DNA from: Oxytricha trifallax
Taxonomy: Eukaryota > Ciliophora > Spirotrichea > Sporadotrichida > Oxytrichidae
Assembly: GCA_000711775.1 (NCBI GenBank)
Contig: ARYC01003589.1
Coordinates: 1 to 64,000 of the forward strand
Direction of reading: 5' to 3'
Length of the DNA stretch: 64,000 bases
The notes beneath the pieces are model-generated. The model was not told the DNA's origin and ran no database searches. It was given only the letters and a program-made list of their open reading frames with translations. Below, piece after piece: positions 11,501 to 22,920 of this stretch (its first letter is position 1; every line of letters begins with the position of its first letter). Both the position numbers and the translations under genes were made by a program.

Positions 11501-11890
11501 ACAGTTGTGGATTTGAAATCAAAATTACTGCCATTCAATTGTTTAAGAGAACGCTACAAGACGAAGATAATAAACTAAATGGCTAACTGTATCTAGACTC
11601 ATTCTTAAAAAAAACGTAATTGGAACTGTGCAATTTTATCTATAAAAAGATTGAAGCTAAAATTAATTTATAGCAAAATATTAACATTCGTAAATTTCAT
11701 AATTCAATCAATCTAGCCAGATATGTAACTACAATTCAAGATAGAAAGTTTAAATACGCTTATTGAAGTCTCTTAATATAAACTTTCTAAATTCAGAGAG
11801 CCTATTCTAAGAAAAGCTTAGTCACTACTTGACGACCCTAAGAGAGCTGTCAGAAATTTCGCTAGAAAATGAATTAATGAGTGGATGAAT
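8570..11890 (+). CDS. MMS19: MMS19-like gene in several MDSs
   Basis: Role (known family): MMS19 is the HEAT-repeat adaptor of the cytosolic iron-sulfur targeting complex that delivers clusters to DNA-metabolism enzymes. Seen: GIDVEKDPRNLVITYDLIYF (near 8630), ELFDKVSCYFPINFEPPKDE (near 8820), FTATPLFQRY...FILDKLNSPQVDTK (near 8985-9080), EYFNSYDEEMQELT (near 9350), a long helical Q-rich block 10,165-11,480, then LPIAVEALKL and the C-terminal EPILRKAQSLLDDPKRAVRN (near 11,800). The order matches the MMS19 N-terminal and C-terminal domains. Blocks are split by AT-rich IESs (for example 8750-8780 and 9620-10,160). Odd: an in-frame TGA at 11,870-11,872 just before INEWMNM, a frame change near 11,765, and a minus-strand coding block at 9860-10,056. 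Residues before EPTLYIS are not found here. Confidence 0.78.
9860..10056 (-). CDS. Orphan minus-strand coding block inside the MMS19 region (possible inverted MDS)
   Basis: The minus strand reads MNFEAESYMDYPLILSNKLI, then MYAEILGIDLALPFDKNDSY and KVIRIYRKEFELYNAK, open throughout with TAA/TAG as Gln and of normal amino-acid composition. The plus strand here has no matching good frame. It sits between plus-strand MMS19 blocks. Inference: either an MDS used in inverted orientation or an MDS of another gene. No pointer was identified. Confidence 0.4.
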
Positions 11891-12884
11891 ATGTGAATAT
11901 AAATCATAAGTATTTTTAATTGAAAGTAATAAAGTAAATATATTATACAAAGAAATTTTAAAGTTGATTTTTCTCTAGACTTTTCAAATAAAATGCACTT
12001 CTAAAAAAATAAATTAAAATATAATATATATTTATATGAAATTAAGTGTTAATAAGCTAAGAAAAAATTTTCTAAAATTTATAATTTTTTACTCATTTAA
12101 AAATTTTCAATATAAAATGACGGGATTTTAATAAAGACATTTATTCATACTTAGTGTATAAATTTTTTTTCATTATATGGGTTATTTATGGGAGATAAAT
12201 ACGAGTTGCTATGGATCTTATGAAAGAGTTAAGGGGGCTATGGGTGACAGTCAGAACATAAAGATAATTGAATTTGTTTATCAGTTTTATTTAAAAAAAT
12301 GATGATTTTTATAGCCTTGTCCTCGTGAAGTGGGTGGCACGAAAAATTCCTGTGAGCCACCCATTAGGTGCACTCACCATGATTTGAAATAGAGTGGCTA
12401 ATATAGAGTAAGAGGACTGTAGAAGCATTCAAAAAGGATTCCTGAGACTTAGTATCAAGCTGTACTTTTAATAGGTAAAAACAAGGTCTACCTTAAGTAC
12501 CCCTTTACAAAAATTCCTAACCAACCTGCGTTTCCGTCAATAAACAAATTTTATAATGAGGTAAATGATTTACGAGGAGTATTTTGAGATAGTTATTGAA
12601 TATTATGCATTATTGATAAATTTCATAATATTATCAGAAATTCAGTGATTTAAGTTTATTTATACATTTTTACTGATTATCTCAACTTATATTATTTCTT
12701 ATTTTTAAGGAGAGATAAAAGGAGAAGTTATTATTTAATACATAAATATTATTATATCAAGTGAAAAATATTTTAATATTTAAAGTTTCTTAACTTGCCT
12801 AAATATATTAATTTTTTCCAATTAATTATCTTTTTAAGTGAAATAATGTCAAAATCTACGATTTCTTATTTTGCCCTTGATTAA

Positions 12885-13295
12885 AAATAAATTTAGAATT
12901 GGGAAAGTTAATTTAAACTTAATTTATTAATAAGAATTTGGTGAAATTTAGTTTTGCTCAAACCAAGATAATATGGTACTTGTTTGTTCGATTGAGAATT
13001 CAAAATCACATTGTCTTTACTATTGGCGATACCCCTCTACCTAATTCCTCAAATGAGGCAAATTGAGATTAATTTTGGGGTTAAATTCAAATAAAAATAT
13101 CACAAAAATAATCTCACTTTATCTGGCTTTAGGTATGAGGTAGATGGGAACCGCCATTAGTAAAGACTATCTATTTTTGAATCCTCTATCGAACAAACAA
13201 GTACCTAATTTACTTGATTCTTACAAAATTAAATTTCACCAATTTCTCATTATCAAATTTAATCAAAATATTTCCCAAATTTAAATTTATTCCTT
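12885..13295. repeat. Imperfect ~410-bp inverted repeat (decayed foldback element)
   Basis: The left arm around ggtacttgtttgttcgat (12,975) pairs with atcgaacaaacaagtacc (near 13,188). The pairing extends inward through tttactattggcg/cgccattagtaaa and outward through ggtgaaattt/aaatttcacc, with mismatches and small gaps. The loop is ~60 bp. No ORF. Confidence 0.55.
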
Positions 13296-14587
13296 CAACA
13301 ATTATTGTTAAATACTGTAAGAATATTAATATTGGGGTATGCCAGCCAAATTTTAAAATCAGATAGTTATGCACTTTGACTTTTGATTCATCAAACTTAA
13401 TCTATTCAAGTAGTTTAGATTCATATATAATGAAGGGAATAGCTTTAGCACCAAGCCTGACCACTTCATAAATTTATTTTCTTAGACTTATGGTAAGTTT
13501 ACCTTGTGAAAATATTTATTCACGATTTGTGAAGCTATAAAAAAATAAATATTAAAAATTAATATTTTTGGTTTTAACATAGAATAATAAAATGACGCAC
13601 AATAGTTAATAAAAAATTTACCTATTATATACTAAACATCCTAACTAAAATACTTAAAAATGGTTTATAATTAGTGCATATATCCATTAAATTAAGAAAT
13701 TTAAAAAATCTAATTTTAATTAACAAAAGCATTCACTAATAGATATGCAATAATTGGAACAAAACCCTGGAGTTGACAACTCTGGAGGTAAAAAAAGAGG
13801 ATTTGGATTTTTTAAATTCGCAAGAAGAAGATATTAAAAATATTTCTTTTTCATTATAAATAATATAGTTTGTTTTAGATAAAGAATAATCATATATTTA
13901 TAACTAAATTTAAAGCTTGAGATCTATAGATTAATATGAACACCCTATATAATTGAATTATAAGGGAGAGGAGACGTTCAAGTCTTCTATAGGAGGCATT
14001 TTTACAATAATATCCTTATTCTTAGTGATTGGCTAAGCATATTTTATAAGTTATATAAAAAAATTCATTAGTAATTAATAAAAATTAACAGATTAATAAT
14101 TTTAAATGTTAAATTTAAGGAAATAAAAATTGCTATGTAAACTCTTTATAAACTCCATGACGTGAGAGTTTAAAGAGTTTTCAACATATAATATTCAATT
14201 GCAAATTTATCAAGACAAATCAATCCTGCTAAATTTAGAGTTGTTATATTCATCATTAAGATTATGATTATGTAAAAGTCTTACTCAAGAAATCTTTAAT
14301 TTATATCAAATTCTTGCCCTTGGCATTTGATTTTAGTTTAAATAGTATATTTTCCAAGTTTAGTTTGATTTTTGTTAATTTATATTCTCCATGCTATCTT
14401 TTATTTTTTATAAGGTTTAATTCATAATTAATATTATTTTAAAATAGCACTGTTTGTTAAATTTAGTTAAATTTAGTTAAAATTATAAATTAAGATTAAA
14501 CTCTAACAAAGTCTAACAAAATATAACAAATTAATATATTAAACTAATATTTTATACTTTAAGAAATTAAAACTAATTTTTTAAGAT

Positions 14588-15755
14588 ATTATTAAACTCT
14601 AACAAAGTCTAACAAGTATTATCATCTTATTTAATAAATCTTTTTTATGTAAACTTCCAACTTATCAATATAAATATATAATAAAGAAACGTTAAAGAGA
14701 TATATTTAAAATTTTATTTGTATTCCTCCTGCGAGTTCACTGTTGGAACATTCTAGTTCACAATGAACAAAAAATCTTTCATTTAATTCTGTTAAATTTT
14801 TCAGATTATTTTATGATTATTAAAAAAGGTGATTTTTTAACCAGCAGATGGTTAAATATTCACCATAGTTAAATGTACAAATTTTCTTAAAAAATATCAT
14901 ATCGGCCCTAAATAACAAGTTAAGTGACAAAGTTTACCTTTCTTAACTTTTAGATTAAATTTTCAAAATATGCCTAAACGATAGTTTGACTTATAAATTT
15001 ATCTTAGAAAAAAGGATTAAAATAATTAAACAAAATGATGATAATATTTGAGAATAAACTAAAAAATTAAACAAAATTCATGTAGATTTTTTCTTATTTA
15101 AACTTAAGAGATATAATTTCTACCTAAAATTAATCTTTTTTATAGTATAACAATTTGAATAAATATATTTTGTTTTAGGTTTAGATGATTTCATTTTATT
15201 TGTTATAGTTAGTTTATTATAATATATAATAATAATTTTGTTAATTTGGATAATTTTTTAATCTGTAATTTATTAGTAGAATTAAGCTATAAAATTAAAA
15301 CAATTTATTAAAGAAATTACTAGCTTTATAGAAATAAAACTTTAACTATATTTAATTTCACAGAACAATTATCATAAAAATAAAAACTATAATTTTTAAA
15401 TAAATTAAGAAAAAATAATGCTCTAAAATACTCTTCGAGCTAATTTGAGAAGTTTATAAAAATGCATATAAACTTAGAAAAATATTTTTTACTTAAAGAG
15501 TATGTTATCTTAGTGATTTTAGAATTCTTACATTAATTTTGTTTGTGAGGTGTTAAAATTACAATAAATATAATTATTAGTTAAATAAACATTTACTTTA
15601 GAATATTTAAAGTTTCGCTATCTTAAAAGAAGAGAATTCGATAAAGTTTTTGCTTGGATAATTAATTGAATATCTAATAGAAAAATATAGACGAAATATT
15701 GAGCATTATTTTAGTAAGAAATCAATTTTTGTTAGAGTTTGTTAGAGTTTTTGTT
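14588..15755. repeat. Possible element bounded by ~22-bp inverted repeats
   Basis: aaactctaacaaagtctaac occurs at ~14,590 (and again at ~14,497), and its reverse complement gttagagtttgttagagttt at ~15,735. The 1.1 kb between is AT-rich with no ORF. Duplicated left end and no clear target duplication, so only tentative. Confidence 0.3.
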
Positions 15756-16110
15756 AAATAAATAATTGTTTTATTAAAGAGTATATAATTGTCTCTATCG
15801 CCTATAGGTCAAACTTACCCATGATTTGTAAACGATAATCATCAAAACATATTTATTAGAATTATACTTATCTATAGGATCATCAGCAAAATAATTAGGT
15901 TGTTTATTGAAATAACTCATTATAGATTTTAAGTCAAACATTTTTGAAAGATCTAAAGATAATAATAGTACTATACTTATTCAAAATTCTGAATGTTAGC
16001 TATAAGATCTATCTAAAATATATACAATCTCATAAATTTTTAAAAATCATATACTAGTAAATCTGTATCAATTTATCAAATTCTCTAATTATGACTTATT
16101 TTAACTCAAT

Positions 16111-16125
16111 GGGGTTTTGGGGTTT
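16111..16125 (+). repeat. Isolated G4T4G4T3 telomere-like track
   Basis: Reads ggggttttggggttt preceded by aat. It resembles a TBE terminus, but no TBE gene or ITR was recognised beside it. Could be a solo transposon-end remnant or chance. Confidence 0.3.
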
Positions 16126-17171
16126 AATTAATAGAAAAAGAATTTTGTAAAATTATTAATCGTAATAAGGGCCTCATGAATATTATTATTTTACAAAATT
16201 TAACTTGCAAATTTAGACTTTTCTTTTTAAATGAAAATAATCCTATTTTAACTTTACCTGGTTTATAAATTTATCTTTTCCATTAAAAAATATTATAGAC
16301 ATTTTTCAAAATATCTCTATTCTTTCAATTTTAAATAAAAATTATTAATATCATAAAAATCTAAATATTTTAGCCTTGGTCGAAAATTATTTTTAAATTA
16401 ATAAATTATTAAATTTCCTTTATTGTTGCAATATAATGAATTAACAATTTCAATGCAAATAATTAAATTGTTTTCTATCATTAAACAAAGAAAATTAGTT
16501 CTGCCATTTAAAGATTATTTGGATTTAAAAAAATATTCGGATTGAATGTTAACTAAAGTTTCATTATTAACTCCTAAATCCCTTCCAATTTTACATTATT
16601 CAATCATATTCAGCAATATAAATTCTGAAACATATTTAAAAGAATGATAGCGAATATTACTACATAGGATCTTATTTGAAATATCTAATTTTATATTTAT
16701 AAAAAAATTATTTCTTGAAAACTTTTAATTTTTATGCTTATAATATAAAGCATTCATAGGCTACAAAGATTACTTCAAACAGTAATTTGAGGTCAAACCT
16801 AATGATAACTTTGACTTTGCTGTAAGAATCAATTTATTTAAAAAATATATGTTTAAATATATTAATAAATTCATTGATCATTTAAACCCCAGTACCCTTT
16901 AATTGTAATGTAAATTTTTTAAATATTAAATATTAATTAGATTGATTGATAGATTCAGGATTATTTTATTTTATTTTTTAATACTTTTTTTAGAGGTTTA
17001 TAATATTATAAATTTAAATGTTTTGAAGATTTATTAAAAAAGGTATAATATTAGGCATATAATCTTTTTATTATTTAATACCGCTAAAGAAACTTGTTAA
17101 ATGAAATTTTTTATTTCTTCAATTTCGATAATATGTGCTATAAATAGTATTTATATTTTATTAAAACTTCT

Positions 17172-17634
17172 ATATTAATATAGTATATTCAAAATGGGGA
17201 AATTGTAAAAATAAAATTCAAATTTAAATTAAATTAATAAAAACAGCCACTAATTTGCATGAGGTTTAAATAGAATTTGATATAGTAAGTATCCAAAAAT
17301 GTATGTATGTAATGGCCGTTACTATGAACCAACTTCATGAAAAGTTGGAAAGTTCGAATCCTGCTTGGGAATTTCTTTTATTTTTGAGTTCCAATATTAT
17401 TTTTAATTAATTTTAAAACAAAAATAAAAGAAATTCCCAAGCAGGATTCGAACTTTCCAACTTTTCATGAAGTTGGTTCATAGTAACGGCCATTACATGC
17501 ATACATTTTTGGATACTTACTATATCAAATTCTATTTAAACCTCATGCAATTTAGTGGCTGTTTTTATTAATTTAATTTAAATTTGAATTTTATTTTTAC
17601 AATTTCCCCATTTTGAATATACTATATTAATATT
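17172..17634. mobile_element. 463-bp near-perfect palindrome (foldback element)
   Basis: Arms of ~210 bp, nearly identical in inverted orientation, around a ~40-bp AT-rich loop at ~17,383-17,420. The outer ends read atattaatatagtatattc / gaatatactatattaatat. Each arm contains aagttcgaatcctgcttggg, which resembles a Pol III B box or tRNA T-arm, but no cloverleaf forms. No ORF. Confidence 0.8.
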
Positions 17635-20340
17635 TTAAAAAAAGTATTCAGAAATAAGTTTACCATTAAAATTTAAGTTTAAAAGTAATTTTAACAAGTT
17701 TTATATTATTTTATATACATATTCTTTAAAAAGATTTAATTTTTATAAATCAATGGATGGATCAAAGCTATATTTTAAATTTGAATTTCTTGTACAAAAC
17801 ATTTTTAATTCAAAAACCTCTCACTAAAAAATATATTCCAATCAATTTTTACCTCATTAACAACCAAATTGACTGATATATTTTAATAGTAAAAGAGAGG
17901 GTTTAATTGATAAAAATCTCAGGAGATGGTAAAGAAGTCATGTCACGGTTTCTTTCAGTCTCAATGTTAAATTTGTAATTTTGATAAATTTATAATTCAA
18001 AATTCCCTATATGTTCACATGTGTTGCAAAGAATAAGTTTAATGCCTAAGGCAAATATATTAACACAGAATATATTTAATAGTCTATTTAAAACCTCAAA
18101 ATAACATTAATAGTTTGATTGAGTTTTATTTGAAATTGTTTATTTTTAAACTAGCACTTTACTAATGTTTAAATAAGGCGGGTTCGTAAGCTTTTGTAAT
18201 GGTTAAATATTTGGGATTTAATTTTTATTGCAAATTTAGTAATAAATTTATTACAGCTAGTAAATAAATTTACCTAATAAATCATAATATTAATTAAAAA
18301 TATAATGACAGAGTAAATCTATATTTTATTCACAAAGTTTTTAGCAAAAGATTTTCCTACTCTTAGATATTTTGCTATTTTTAAATAGCAAGAAAATTAA
18401 AAAATCAAATCATTTAAAGATTATTTAGTATTTCATTTAAAAAAAAAGAAATTAACTTATAAAATTAACAAGAATAACAAACAATTTTTAATTATTTATT
18501 CATTAATCAATTATTATGCATATTTTAATTAGTTTATTTCTTTAGGTTGTGCAAAATTTATTTTAGTTGATTTAAGACAATAATTTCTTTCATTTTTAGC
18601 TTCAAATATAATTAATACTCATAATATTTTAAACAGCAACAAAATAATTATGTAGGTCTGAATCAATATCTCCATTAATAATCCCTAAACCATTTAATAT
18701 ATTTACTTATTATTCTAAATGCCTTGAAGATCCTTTATTGAAAATCGAAAATAGATCCCATTTTCTTTTATGAATGCTCTAAAAAAAGTGAAGCTTTATA
18801 AATTAAGATATCTACTCAAGAATACTTGAAGCTTAATTTTAAAATGCTTAATTTAAAAGTTTTATGCTTATATAGTTTCGCTAGATGATTAGAAGTATAT
18901 TATTCTGGAATTTAAAAATAACTTATTCCACTTCTTGCTTCTATTAAAAAGATTTAAAAGATATCAATTTTTAATGATATTTCTTTTTTTGCATAAATAA
19001 TAATAGAGTTTGAGTTTAAAAATACGAATAATAAATCTGTAATTGAAGGAATATTAACATCAAAGATAAAAAAACTGGGCTAAAGTATAGCAAATTTATT
19101 CAAAGTTTTATGATAAAGTATTGCAAAAAAATAGTTGACTAAATTTAAATATGATAAGAATTAATCTTAATATCTTATTGTATTTATTTTAGAAGCGATT
19201 TTTTTATGAAAAGGTAAGAATAAATATGTCTAATAAACTTACTATTAAACATTTTAATCCTAAAAACTATTAGAAAATTTTTTAAAATTGAGTTTATTAA
19301 AAATAAAACTCAATGAAATTCAAGAGAGGTCTTTTCGTTTTTAATGTACAAATATGAATGTTTATCATTTAAGTCTTAATTAATAATAAAAATATTTATT
19401 TAATAATAACTATTTAAAATCTTGTATCTCCAATTTTAAAAATGAATAAGTCTAGAAAATTTTTTGTTTTTTATTAGCAGTGAATTTAAAAATTGAAAAT
19501 AAGATTATTTATTCTAATCATTATCTGTAAAATTAAAGATTTCATTTTTTTATTTATTATAGTCATTTCTCAAAAATTATAAATTTGTTTTTTGGAAAAA
19601 TTATATATCTTAATTTCCTTTTAAGCTAAGCATACTTCTTTTCCTTTTATAAGCCTAAGAAAGAGATGCATGATTCATTATTGTAGGAATACATTTGAAT
19701 TTCGAAAACTAATTAAATTTAAATTATTAATCATTAAAATATTGCTTAATTGATTCTTGTTTGGTATAAAATTTAAAATTAGCTCGTTTATAATACAGCC
19801 AAGAACCTATTTTATCGAATCTCTTCGAGAGATAATTTGAAATTAATTTTGGGTAATTTGTTTTGTTTAATATGTGCCAAAAATAAATTCAATTTATCTC
19901 TCATGTGATGCGATAAAGTAGTTCCACCAAGTATTAAAAATTAGCTTATTTTAAATTTAATACCAAAAAAAGATTTTTAAGCAAAATTTGAATGATTCTA
20001 ATGATTAATTATATAAATTTAATTTAATTTTTTAAATTCAAATTTATTCCTATAATTTTAATTTTCTAATGTTTAACATTGGGTTAAATAATATAATAAA
20101 AGCAATTTTTTTGGGGACAAAATTAAAATTATATATTAATAGTTTAACTCAAATGAAAAATCATTTAAATTAATTTTATATTCTTGCAATAGCTTTCAAT
20201 AAATAAATTAATTTATATAATATAACTTTAAAAATAAATAAGAAGTTGTTGCTGACTTTTTTATATTTTAATTATTTATAAATCTTTATTATTTATTATT
20301 TAAATAGTGAAAATAATCTAGAAAATATTTAATATGGATT

Positions 20341-20520
20341 ATGGTCCCTTGCACTAAAGATAGCTTGTTTAAGAACTCAAGATTCCAGGAAGACAAAAAT
20401 ATTTATGATTATTACGCAAATGATTTATGGTGTCCAAGCAATGATTTGAAATTAGATATTCAACAATTATTTGAGGAATGTTTCTCGGCTAGTAAATTTA
20501 TAAATTTTTTAATTATTTTT
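20341..20520 (+). CDS. Short open block, possibly an MDS of the adjacent GH31 gene
   Basis: Reads MVPCTKDSLFKNSRFQEDKN, then YDYYANDLWCPSNDLKLDIQ and QLFEECFSAS, with protein-like composition and no internal stop. I do not recognise a domain. It lies 5' of GH31 module A on the same strand, so it might encode part of its N-terminus, but no pointer supports that. From 20,600 to 21,070 only fragments of open frame are seen. Confidence 0.3.
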
Positions 20521-21070
20521 TACAACAAAATAGGTTATCACAAAATTTTTCTACGACTAAAGTTTTATTCTGCATCCACCTACCCTTAAAGATTTTTTAT
20601 CAGGGAATCTTAACTTAAAATATAATTTTTTTAAACTAATGTAAAGATTGAGCATAAACTTTATATGGAAGGTGCATTTAATGATTCCTGAATCATGTTT
20701 TGTTAAGAATTGTATCACATAAAATTCAGATGAAACTACGTTAAAATTATTTTTTGGTTACCTTCATTGGATGTTAAGTTCAGTTTCTGCAGCTGCAAAT
20801 ACTATAATCGGCATCAACTCTTGTGAATACAATTTGTAAAACAATCTTTTAATCAGACAAATTAGTGAAAAAATCGGGAATTTAAAGTACTTAAATGCAA
20901 AAAAAAAACAAATAATAAGCATATAAATAAAATCTTTTTTAATAATTATTAGTAGTCTGCTTAATTAAAAATTTAATAAAATATAATTATGAATTTTATT
21001 ATATAATATAAACTTATTTATTTAGTACAACGATTAGAAAGACAGAGTTTTCACTCTGAGCTACGATTCA

Positions 21071-22790
21071 TTCAGGAATCTTCCAATTATGACACGAGAT
21101 TTGCATGCTAAGAATAAACAAATAATACTTGGCATCTATAGTTACATATCTAAACCCTAATATGAAAAGTATCCCCTTCTTGATAAAGCCAGAGAACTCA
21201 ATATCATGGTTAAGAGTGGATATAAAATATATATTTATAAATTTAATAAAGAATAGATTGAAAAGAAGTAAAATAATCTCCGATTAAAGATATATTATTA
21301 TATAATAGTATTTTTTATAGTGGAAATGAAACATTAGAAGGTAAAAATTTATTCGTAAGTCCATTGAGATATAAAGAAAATGGATATATTTGATGTTTTT
21401 CACCCAAATATTACTGAATTTTTCAGACAAGGTATTGCCAATTTAGATTAAGTAATGGAAAAGCAAGGAATTGATGGTTACATTTTAAGATATAATTAGA
21501 TTTATTCTGATGTTTCTGGTGAAGTTAAAGAGGATTTTAAAAATAATATTTCAACGTTATTAACATTTTGGTATTATCTTAAAAACTACTAGAATTAAAA
21601 TTATTAATGATAAAACCACTACAATAGATCATACTTCATAACCTGATTTTAACATGATTGATATTTAAACCACTTAATCTTAACCACTAAATTAAACTCC
21701 ATCTAATGATACTTTTTCCACATTTCTGAAACAAAAACGTTTGTTAGATTCAGTTTCCATCGAGGAATAAGTTGGATATCAAGAAACTTATCAGATAAAC
21801 AATTTCACAGAAAAAGTATCCACTTACTATTTTCCTTTTGCTCCAGGATTTTAAAATTGGGGTTTCCTTGACAATCACTCTGTGTCTCTATTAAATTTAG
21901 TTTTGAAATAATATCATCAATTTTAACTCCCTAATCGTACAGTGTTTTTGTAAGTGTTAGATATAATTAATAAAATCTCTAAATGCAAATCATTATTCAA
22001 CTGGCGATGGTTTATAGTCCTTAAAATTCACTTCATAGTTTTACCTGCATTACGTGTTCAGGCATATGGAAATGAAATCTTTCTATGAAGCTCTAATTAC
22101 CACACCTGATTATACTGGAACCAATAAACGTTCACTGATTTACTCAGAATCTACATTTGCTGGCAGTGGGTAATTTATAGTAATAAATATAAAGGTTTAC
22201 AATGCTTTTTCCAAAATGTTCTAATATTATGTGTAATATGGAGGTACTTGGATAGGAGATATACCATTATAGTGGAGTAGTTTAAGATTAGTTATTGCTC
22301 AAGTTTTAAGCATGAATATGTTTGGCATTCCAAATACTCTAGTTGATGTCTGTGGAGATGCTGGCTCACACACTGATGAAGGCAATAATGAACTATGCAT
22401 TATAACAATTATTATACTCTTCTATGATAATATAAAAATATTATATGTAAATTATGCGCAAGGTGGATGTAGATGGCAGCATATATGCCTTTTGCGAGAG
22501 ATTACTTCAACTCACTATATTTTAATTAGACTTAAAACAAGACTCTTGATTCTGGCAGTGGCGAGCTTTTCTACTTTACAAACATTTTATATTGATAAAA
22601 TGTATTCTTTTCATACACTGAAGTTTTCTTATTACTTAAAGGAGCTATGGATAAGCATATGCAGAAATGTGTTATATGAGAGATTGAATTTTTGCAGATA
22701 TATATACAGTCAACTGTATTGGGCTTACAGGTATGGAGGATCTGTTGTCAAGCCACTGTTTTATGATTACCCTGAAGATTATAAACTTCT
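21071..22790 (+). CDS. GH31 alpha-glucosidase-like module A (plus-strand MDSs), nucleophile lost
   Basis: Seen, in order: NLPIMTRDLHAKNKQIILGI and YEKYPLLDKARELNIMV (21,080-21,215), FHPNITEFFRQGIANLDQVM then GIDGYILRYNQIYSDVSGEV (21,400-21,530), TYYFPFAPGFQNWGFLDNHS (21,825), HYVFRHMEMKSFYEALITTP then STFAGSG (22,045-22,170), YGGTWIGDIPLQWSSLRLVI and MFGIPNTLVDVCGDAGSHTD (22,235-22,380), RWMQMAAYMPFARDYFNSLY (22,470-22,530), GGSVVKPLFYDYPEDY (22,735-22,785). This is the GH31 barrel order. At the nucleophile site the family WxDMNE reads ILRYNQ, so the Asp is absent, while the GD of the acid/base loop is kept. Inference: a catalytically dead module. Split by IESs; frame changes near 21,395 and 22,680. 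Its C-terminal domain lies inverted at 27,359-27,870. Confidence 0.8.
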
Positions 22791-22910
22791 AAGAATTAAA
22801 ATGATGTAAATTAAAGAGAATTTATATAGGTATATTTTACTTGCTTCGAGGACATTGAGCATACTTCCATGCTAATAATTCAAAGTATAATATCTGAGAA
22901 GCCCATAGAA

Positions 22911-22920
22911 TCTTGATGGC
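22911..22920 (-). repeat. 10-bp pointer GCCATCAAGA, inverted copy
   Basis: Read on the gene (minus) strand after ERLG. The same 10 bp is found on the plus strand at 28,015-28,024. Joining the two gives ERLGAIKTLTITTATGAQAP in frame. This marks an inversion junction of the scrambled GH31 gene. Confidence 0.82.

Larger units (their letters stand above)
11897..20340. other. 8.4 kb AT-rich non-coding stretch
   Basis: No protein family recognised in any frame with the ciliate code. Contains the separately listed inverted-repeat elements (12,885-13,295; 14,588-15,755; 17,172-17,634) and a G4T4 track at 16,111. A short hairpin (gtgggtggc ... gccacccat) is at 12,330-12,354. The remainder looks like intergenic or eliminated DNA. 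Confidence 0.55.

Noticed and set aside
17300-17380. tRNA gene in the palindrome arm
   Set aside because: The T-arm-like sequence has no paired stem, the acceptor stem has no 5' partner, and the central hairpin loop is too long.
22312-22809. A single 165-codon protein starting at 22,312
   Set aside because: Only its first and last parts match GH31; the middle matches in another frame, so it is a chance fusion across an IES.
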